Assembly: GCA_903772945.1 (NCBI GenBank)
Contig: CAICTM010001612.1
Location: forward strand, 1 to 25,891
Origin: Seminavis robusta
Lineage: Eukaryota > Bacillariophyta > Bacillariophyceae > Naviculales > Naviculaceae
DNA length: 25,891 bases
Reading direction: 5' to 3'
The notes beneath the pieces are model-generated. The model saw nothing but the letters and a program-made list of their open reading frames with translations. It was not told where the DNA came from and did not search any database. Positions 20,200-25,891 of the stretch are shown piece after piece; the first letter of the stretch is position 1, and each line of letters begins with the position of its first letter. The position numbers and the translations under genes are program-made.

Positions 20200-20208
20200 A
20201 GCTCACAA
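20200..20208 (+). promoter_or_regulatory. Partial AGCTCACAA motif upstream of hydrolase gene
   Basis: The first nine bases of the recurrent 11-mer, in sense orientation on the plus strand, 38 bp before the hydrolase ATG. The plus-strand placement fits orientation following the gene. Confidence 0.35.
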
Positions 20209-20246
20209 CACAACAAAACAACAATCGAGAGAAACTCGACATCAGC

Positions 20247-22130
20247 ATGAAAATTACAGCCGCTATACTATCCATCACCACGTTCGTTGGGGCTGCCAAG
20301 TGCAGTCTGGCTTTGGACCGCGCCTTGTTGGACCAAGCAACCAACGGTGCCACGCAGGTAAGTGCATGAAAGGCCGCAATCTCGCCATCACGACGACGCA
20401 GCATGCCGCTCACTGATCCCTTTGTCCCTTCGTGCATCTCCCAGCACAACTGGTGGGAATTTGGATTGGGCGATCCCATTGCAGATGAGGTAGCCTTGTT
20501 CTATCTTGGTCATACTTACTTCCAAGGAGCTGATATTGGAGAAGTCCTGGAGACAATCTATCGTACCAATCACACGGATCCAAGAAGTTGGCACGACGAA
20601 TTCACCAAAACAGCGGAGCGCTTGGAAGCTGTGGGCAAAGAGTTTGAAGACGAAGGTATGTCTGACGCTCTGCTGTTCGTTTGTTTTGCCACCATATAGA
20701 ATCGTACACCCATCTGCATCGTGCTGTTGGTATCAATCCCAGGTCATGACTTGACGGCAGGGCAGAGCTTTTTGCGTGCGGCAACCTATCGCAGGGCTAG
20801 GTAAGTGTAACCCGACATCAAATGGAACAACAGGAGATGGAGAGCCTCACAATTCCCGTTGTATCGTCCAGTCTCCATCGCCACCCGGACCCCTTCCATG
20901 AAGAAGTGCCCATTGTGACACAACAAGCTGTTGATAACTTTGAAAAGTTTCTTGCTTTGACCAGTTACCCTTGCAAGGCCGTTCAGATACCGTATGAGGA
21001 CACAACCCTTCCGGGATACCTTTGCATCAACCGAAATGCTGCCAACCCGGCTCCTCTCATCATTTACAATCAGGGAAAAGATGGGTGGATGGAAGATGGT
21101 AAGAGTGGATAGGACATGACTTGTTGGATTGTTCATGCATGTGCATTGATCCACTTCTCACAATATCGCCCGCTATATGTGTTTCCAAGGCAAGAATGTT
21201 GTGGACGAGGCCATGCAGCGTGGGTATCATGTGCTTCTGTATGATGGACCAGGCATGGGCAGAACCATTCGCCTTCAAGGATTGCCATTCCGCCACGATT
21301 GGGAAAAGGTTGTGTCGGCAGTAATCGACTTTGCGATCGACCAACCCCAAGTGGATGGTGACAACCTAGCTCTCATCTCACTCAGTTTGGGAGGATTCCT
21401 TGCCCCCAGGGCGGCTTGCTTTGAACACCGCCTCAAGGCTCTTGTCCCCAATCCAGGAGGTAGGCCAGACATGGACCGACAGTGACATTGTTCGAAACTA
21501 CATTTTCATCATCGTTGGATTGATTGCGCCTCCTTCCTTCTCCTATGCATAGTGGTGAGCTGGCATCGTGTGTACGAGTCAGAGCTCCAACTGTTGGCAT
21601 CTGCCTTTGGCTTTGGGCCTGAAATCTTTGAATTGCTGGAGGACGATCCTGCTGCCTTTGATGAAGAAGTGCTGAAGATGATGTCCACGAGTGACTTTTT
21701 GCACTGGGGTTTCGTCGATAGTATGTGGCATCATGGAGTGGATTCACCATCCACCTTGATGAATGAGCTCAAGAAGTTTGACATAGTCGATTTGATGGGA
21801 AACATCACCACAGCAACACTGGTGGTGGATGCAGATGCAGAGACTCGGGCACAGGCCTGGGAATTGTACGAAGGGCTTACCGGAGCTGTTAAAAAGGACT
21901 ACTTGAAGTTCAGTGCCGATGAGGCTGCACAGTTTCATGATCAGCCTGGTGCCATGGGCATCCAGTCAGCTCGTATCTTCAACTGGTTGGATGAGATTCT
22001 GGAGACAAGAGCTGTGTTGGAAGATGAATCTACCGTTAGCAAGCTTGCCGCTTCGGCGGCACCCCGCGGGATCTGTTCAATTGGCGGAGCTGTTGTCCTG
22101 GTTACTCTGGTTTTATCATGGACACTCTAA
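20247..22130 (+). CDS. Secreted alpha/beta hydrolase, possibly GPI-anchored
   Basis: Six exons: 20247-20357, 20445-20655, 20743-20800, 20872-21098, 21190-21459, 21553-22130; 1455 nt, 484 residues. Exon 1 (37 codons) encodes a signal peptide, M-K-I-T-A-A-I-L then V-G-A-A-K-C-S-L-A. The helical lid domain (A-G-Q-S-F-L-R-A-A-T-Y) and P-Y-E-D-T-T-L-P-G-Y-L match the FrsA / dihydroxypseudooxynicotine-hydrolase-like group. The nucleophile is Ser268 in S-L-S-L-G-G-F, after Y-D-G-P-G-M-G. The acid is probably Asp385 or Asp387 (V-V-D-A-D-A), and the base His421 (F-H-D-Q-P-G-A-M). The C-terminus is small residues then a hydrophobic tail G-G-A-V-V-L-V-T-L-V-L ending the protein, as in GPI precursors; a tail anchor is the alternative. 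The substrate is unknown (ester, amide or C-C bond). It converges on the PARP-like gene, with 304 bp between the stops. Confidence 0.9.
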
Positions 22131-22461
22131 GTGCACGCAATCCATCCATGCGGCAAGCACAGGATTGAGTGTTATCCGATCAAAGAACGTACGAACAAAG
22201 GCAGATAGGTCGCGAGCATTATAGCAGCAGTTAGAACGAAACATTGACTTTTAGGAATTGATTATTGTTGCTAGGTCTAGACTACTACAGTTGTTGATAG
22301 AGAAGTCCAAAATCAAAGGAAAACATTCATATCAAAAGGCACAGCCTGGCTTGACGTAAAGTCTCGGCGTTGTGATTGGGCCCTTGGCGCATTTCAAACC
22401 TTTGCAGCTCTGAGGTGGCATTGTCTAGGCACTCTCACTTGCTGACACGTGTCAACGTGGT
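22077..22461. repeat. Segmental duplication copy 1 (hydrolase/PARP 3' junction)
   Basis: Spans the last hydrolase codons, the 304-bp spacer and the last PARP-like codons. Shared blocks with 24403-25141 include GCAATCCAT, ATTGAGTGT, TTAGCAGCAGTTA-like, ATATCAAAAG, GAGGTGGCAT and CTCTCACTT. The spacer itself presumably holds both 3' UTRs. Confidence 0.75.
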
Positions 22462-23626
22462 GGGTACGGACTCGTTGAAGTATTCATCCAGGACTTGTTG
22501 GACTCGCTCGTGAATCGACCAAAGCATGTCGGCAAACTTTGTATTGTTGTTGTAGGATACTACAGGCAGTATTTTGTTGCGTTGATACTTGACAAGGGGA
22601 AGCACCTGATTGCTCTTCTGGAGTATGACTTCATCATAAAATGGTTCCAGACTTGAAGGCCCCAATACTTTGTTTCCAATGACGGTATTGATTTTCCCAT
22701 CTTTGCGTTCCTTCTGGTAAAGGTTTCCTCCACTTCCTACTCGTTTTTCGGTGCCCTTGAGCACTGCAACGAGCAAGCCCACATCCCCATAGTTTGAGAA
22801 AGCATGAGGATCTTAATAAGTATCCAAGATGATAGAGAAACAATGAATCAGAAATTGTGAGCTTATGAACTCGAGTTCCTCGTTGGTTGGAAAGAATTCA
22901 ATATGAACGATGCGGTGAAAAATGAAGCTTACTGGTTCCTGTGTAGATGCCATTCCCAAAGACAGCAATATTTCGCGTATTCGTGTGCTTGGCAGCTTGT
23001 CGGTCTTCAATAGTCAAGAGCCCATCCGTGCGAATAGAATCCAAATTCACTTGCGACGTGTAATGGTATCCAATGGAGACGTGTGTTGGTGTCTTATTGC
23101 CTGAGCTGTTCTGGTGTTGAAGCTCTGCTTGCATTGCAAATACCTGCTCTGCGAGAAAAACGGCATCATCTTTTCCCAATGGTTCAATGCCTTCTTTGAC
23201 ATATTCTGGTTTTTGCAGCAAATGAATCACCTTCTCCACAAGCAAGACGGCTCGACCCGCATGACTGTTTTTCATGGACTCCAGATCCTGCTGCTTGCGT
23301 TGGTCGCATGCCTTGGTTTCCGCCGACTGAAGCGTAGCTGCCAGTTTTGCATCGCTCGTTTCTTGTTCTGCTCTGGTCGCAAAATGCTGAGTCGACGGGG
23401 GATGTTCCAATACCACCACACTATCATCATCATCGTCGTCATCATCATCATCATCATCTGAGGGAATGAAAATGACGGAGTTCTGGTCGTTGTCTGCACT
23501 TTTTGCTTTGGCCAGCATCTTTCTGTCGTCGTCGTCGTCGTCGTCGGGAATGGAAATGAGGTCGATTAGCGTGCTGACAGCCAGGACTCCGTCGGGCAAC
23601 TTGGCAGCACTTGGAGTCTCTTCCAT
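22435..23626 (-). CDS. PARP-like ADP-ribosyltransferase with acidic N-terminus
   Basis: Two exons: 23626-22933 and 22811-22435; 1071 nt, 356 residues. Residues 1-75 hold two poly-Asp runs (7 and 12 Asp) beside hydrophobic patches I-D-L-I, V-I-F-I and V-V-V-L, resembling SUMO-interacting motifs. A helical linker follows at about 85-175. The catalytic domain starts near 183: G-Y-H-Y-T (His188), L-D-S-I-R-T-D-G-L-L, F-G-N-G-I-Y-T-G (Tyr228), then N-P-H-A-F-S-N-Y-G-D-V-G-L-L across the join, and F-Y-D-E-V-I-L (Glu292) before V-L-P-L-V-K-Y. This keeps the H-Y-E triad of poly-/mono-ADP-ribosyltransferases, which use NAD+. It is shorter than classical PARPs, without DNA-binding or WGR domains, so mono-ADP-ribosylation is as likely as polymerisation. 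A nuclear site is inferred. The intron is 121 nt (22812-22932). Confidence 0.83.
22853..22863 (-). promoter_or_regulatory. AGCTCACAATT motif inside the PARP-like intron
   Basis: An exact 11-mer copy in sense orientation, 42 bp before exon 2. It may mark an internal start giving a short catalytic-half transcript, or be chance. Confidence 0.25.
23423..23458 (-). repeat. Trinucleotide run encoding 12 Asp
   Basis: Mixed GAT/GAC codons on the minus strand in the PARP-like gene (residues 57-68). Triplet length change would alter only the acidic tract. Confidence 0.9.
23525..23545 (-). repeat. Trinucleotide run encoding 7 Asp
   Basis: Seven perfect GAC codons on the minus strand (residues 28-34) in the PARP-like gene. 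The pure repeat is likely to vary in length between strains. Confidence 0.9.
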
Positions 23627-23758
23627 CGTCTCCCGCTTTGCTTTGGTAAAGTCAACGTATTATCGGTACTTGTAGGCTAGCCGATAGCTGTCCAAGAACG
23701 TTGCACTCAGCTAATGCCCGCCCCAACGGTTATTGCTTGCAGCGTCGGCTGAAGGCAG

Positions 23759-23769
23759 AATTGTGAGCT
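23759..23769 (-). promoter_or_regulatory. Recurrent AGCTCACAATT motif upstream of PARP-like gene
   Basis: Exact 11-mer in sense orientation, about 133 bp before the ATG. Same motif as upstream of the Lys-rich and ankyrin genes. Confidence 0.42.
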
Positions 23770-24301
23770 GAGGCACGAAGGAGACAACCTCTTGGTTGCT
23801 GCTTCGCTCCAGTCAGACACACAGCGTGGTCTTGGTGAAACATCGCTGCCTTAGGGGTTAGTCTTGTTCCACAGGAATTGGGAAGCTGTGTGGGGTGTTG
23901 AGCCTTGGGGTATCCAACTGTAGAGCCTAGACAATGACTGATGAGGTGTAGGAATGTACTGGCAATGTAGGTGAGGAGCGTGGGAATTGATTTTGCAAAT
24001 AATGAGATGGTGTGGTTGGCAACCATGACTAAAGTCGTAGTCCAAACCATGAGGGTTAAGGTGTCCACGACCCTTGTCCTGCAACCACACGACCTTTGCT
24101 GACGGCAAGGGTTGTTTGCTGAATCGAATGCTTGAAAGAGATAGCAAGGGAATGCGGATATACCGGTACCTGGTAGATCCAGAGAATCTTCAATCTGGCG
24201 CCCTTCACGAACTCAAGACGTACCTAGGAAAGGTCAACGGCTACTCGGAGAATCCATCCACGCACGGCACCAACGCACAGCTTTCACAATCCGTACCGCT
24301 C

Positions 24302-24329
24302 GTCGAAGGTCGAAGGTCGAAGATCGAAG
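24302..24329. repeat. Heptamer tandem repeat (GTCGAAG)
   Basis: Three perfect GTCGAAG units and a fourth with one change (ATCGAAG). It lies just left of the second duplication copy. Confidence 0.85.
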
Positions 24330-24402
24330 ACCACAACCATTTCTGCTTTTTGATCGTGCTGGGAAGAAGAGTTGGCTACTAGTAGCGGTATACAGGAGCT
24401 TT

Positions 24403-24459
24403 TTGATTGGTGGAGATATTGTTCTGGTGCTGACTTTGGTTTCATCATGGACAATTTAA
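24403..24459 (+). pseudogene. Remnant of a second hydrolase C-terminus
   Basis: In this frame the DNA reads L-I-G-G-D-I-V-L-V-L-T-L-V-S-S-W-T-I and a TAA. The functional gene ends S-I-G-G-A-V-V-L-V-T-L-V-L-S-W-T-L and a TAA. The match stops upstream, so only the hydrophobic tail survives. It is therefore a fragment left by duplication. Confidence 0.7.
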
Positions 24460-24725
24460 TTAAGTGCGTGCAATCCATTTGAAGCAAACACATGACATGA
24501 TTGAGTGTGCTCCATCTGCTCAAAGATTAGCGCGAGCAAAGACAGAGTGATTGCTATTTTAGCAGCAGTTATAACAAAAAATTGATCGTTGGTGCTACCG
24601 TAGAGTAGTTTCAAATCAACTGCTGCTGGTTGGATCTCAGAAAGAAATACCTTGATATCAAAAGACACGGTTGTATCAGGCTTGCTTGAGGTCAGTCCCA
24701 GAGGTGGCATCGTCTAGATACTCTC

Positions 24726-25118
24726 ACTTCGAACGCCTAGCTCTTTTGGGTGGATCCTTTGCCTTGGTTGGAGGGTCCTTTCGTTTGTCACCACTAGCAG
24801 AGGCCGACTTGCCTGTTGTTGAAAGAGCCTTGGCATTTGGCAGTCCAGCAACCGAACCGGTAGATTTGGAAGTCTTCGAAGTCTTGGCAGTCTTGGCGGT
24901 GGCCTTGGTCTTCGATGATCCTTTCCTTGTCACCTTCTTACTGGATGTTGATTGTCGCGTTTGTGCTGTTGGGGCTGCAGGAGTCGCAGCTACCGTTGGT
25001 GGAGCCTTTGCCGCACCTATAGTGGTTTGTGAAGCAGGAAGCCCACCGGCAGCTGATTTGGCTGCCTTGCTGCCCTTCTTGGGTCTCGGTTTTGGTTCAG
25101 TGCTTTTGTAGAAGCCCT
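24726..25118 (-). pseudogene. Lys/Ala/Ser-rich segment, possible lost tail of a PARP paralog
   Basis: An open minus-strand frame of about 130 codons with no ATG, ending at the TGA that aligns with the stop of the PARP-like gene. The composition is histone H1-like: K-K-G-S-K-A-A-K-S-A-A, A-T-A-K-T-A-K-T-S-K-T-S-K, ending P-K-R-A-R-R-S-K. The adjacent T-T-L-T-R-V remnant is in a different frame, so one indel or an intron separates them. It may be a former C-terminal nuclear tail, deleted from copy 1, or an insertion in copy 2. Current expression is doubtful. Confidence 0.45.
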
Positions 25119-25141
25119 GACACGTGTCAAAGTGGTGGTAA

Positions 25142-25547
25142 TTTCGTCTCCTGGAGACGATTTGCTTTAGGGGTAATGGTACCGATGGGGGCAGAGGTTT
25201 GAATTATACCCGCGCGCATTACTTAGAGGCCCGTAGAAGTACGTATTGACTAGTATTTATTGACGGGATACATCAACGCATGCATGCACATGAAAGTCGC
25301 TTCGTCTTCACATTTAAAGTTTGCTCCTAATTTTCGGGGTCGCCTGTGATTTATTGGAAGCTTGATCTTTTTTCAATGAATGACATTGAATGACGTACGA
25401 GGTGCCTGCGAATCAGAAGAATGTTAGTAATAAAAGTTTATAGATATTTACCATCCCGTCTATACTTACAGAACCGTTTCTCGCTGGAACATTCTCGTAT
25501 TGATCTTCTCCTAGACAGAAAGCCCTGTATCTTAATTGCAAGATGTC
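25142..25547. other. Intergenic, no gene supported
   Basis: No coding signal beyond the PARP remnant at its left edge, which meets an in-frame stop. AT-rich with short palindromes such as GCATGCATGC near 25278. Confidence 0.45.
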
Positions 25548-25730
25548 TCATTCGTTGTGGGCATGGCAATTTTTGGATCCATCCAGCTTTTCAATAAGAA
25601 AACCATCATTGGTTCGCACCTGAACACACGTAGCACCGTTTGACGACGCCATGATGTACCACCCTGCAGTATTCCTGTTTGTGTCCAGTTGTCGCAGAAT
25701 GCTGATAATCGGGAACTGCTTACCCTTCAT
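25548..25730 (-). CDS. Short hypothetical ORF (60 aa)
   Basis: ATG at 25730, 60 residues, not recognised. Its ATG overlaps the stop of the upstream frame (ATGA). The composition looks protein-like (a central W-Y-I-M-A-S-S-N-G-A) but length and lack of homology leave it weak. It could be the shifted end of the frame to its right. Confidence 0.2.
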   Translation of the reverse strand: MKGKQFPIISILRQLDTNRNTAGWYIMASSNGATCVQVRTNDGFLIEKLDGSKNCHAHNE

Positions 25731-25891
25731 CTTGGTTGTACCTTCTCGTCAAAACCATCTGGTCTGAAGTGTATTCTTGCTCCGTTACATAAAAAGTACG
25801 TGGCTAATGTCTCCATTTCATGTTCCACATAGATGATTTGACTTGACCTGAGAAAAAGCCCGAATCTTGCAGCCGTTCGTCCGGTTGGTTT
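25727..25891 (-). CDS. Partial open frame cut by the right edge
   Basis: A frame open from the window edge for 54 codons to a TGA at 25727. It contains Y-V-E-H-E-M-E-T-L-A-T-Y-F and I-H-F-R-P-D-G-F-D-E-K-V-Q, which read like ordered protein. It could be the last exon of a minus-strand gene outside the window. No family is recognised. Confidence 0.3.
   Translation of the reverse strand, partial: KPTGRTAARFGLFLRSSQIIYVEHEMETLATYFLCNGARIHFRPDGFDEKVQPR

Larger units (their letters stand above)
23627..24402. other. Upstream region of PARP-like gene; no gene supported
   Basis: Contains the presumed PARP-like promoter. Minus frames at 23730-24147 start at GTG or TTG and lack family signals. A plus frame at 24152-24382 begins with ATG but is also unrecognised. 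A GTCGAAG heptamer repeat lies near its right end. Confidence 0.45.
24403..25141. repeat. Segmental duplication copy 2, interrupted
   Basis: Same order and orientation as copy 1: hydrolase tail, spacer, PARP stop (AAG TGA GAGT), then a 390-bp Lys-rich segment, then the PARP codons for T-T-L-T-R-V at about 25119-25137. The bodies of both genes are missing. It is about 2.3 kb from copy 1 and well diverged. Confidence 0.7.

Noticed and set aside
19898..20416. 172-codon plus-strand frame starting with ATG
   Set aside because: It overlaps hydrolase exon 1 out of frame, runs across a good splice donor, and shows low-order composition without a family signal.
20036..20479. 147-codon minus-strand frame
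   Set aside because: It is the antisense shadow of the hydrolase first exons, whose splice phases and signal peptide are consistent.

Overview
The window reads as nuclear DNA of a pennate diatom, perhaps Seminavis robusta or a relative; this is inferred from content, not from a search. The signs are spaced genes on both strands, short introns (about 47-121 nt) with GTRNGN donors, and diatom-type families: single-pass LRR proteins with a large cytoplasmic N-terminus, an SLC4 bicarbonate transporter, an ankyrin protein with the diatom F-G-E-S-x-L-H-x-A-C-R motif, a DUF6824-like fragment and a PARP-like ADP-ribosyltransferase. CTAGCTAG and GGTACC/ACCGGT palindromes are scattered between genes. 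No rRNA, tRNA, CRISPR array or intact transposon was recognised.

Layout, left to right: a 2 kb gene-poor stretch with a decayed DUF6824 fragment (minus); LRR membrane protein 1 (minus, one 81-nt intron); an acidic hypothetical gene (plus) convergent with a Lys-rich hypothetical gene (minus); a six-exon SLC4 transporter (minus) divergent from LRR membrane protein 2 (plus); an ankyrin gene (minus) with a frameshifted 3' end; a six-exon secreted alpha/beta hydrolase (plus) convergent with a two-exon PARP-like gene (minus); then a degraded second copy of that hydrolase/PARP junction; and an open frame cut by the right edge.

Exon structures were worked out by hand. The SLC4 exons sum to 2280 nt (759 aa), the hydrolase to 1455 nt (484 aa) and the PARP-like gene to 1071 nt (356 aa). 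All phases agree and each join restores family consensus. Three introns (LRR1 81 nt, SLC4 90 and 78 nt) are multiples of three without stops, so a plain ORF caller would translate them as protein.

There is no operon. Themes are surface and environment (two LRR proteins, bicarbonate uptake, a secreted, possibly GPI-anchored hydrolase) and putative nuclear signalling (PARP-like protein with acidic SUMO-interaction-like motifs). The most notable unexplained signals are an 11-mer, AGCTCACAATT, recurring in sense orientation just upstream of several genes; the interrupted duplication at the right; stopless 3n introns; and the broken ankyrin 3' end.
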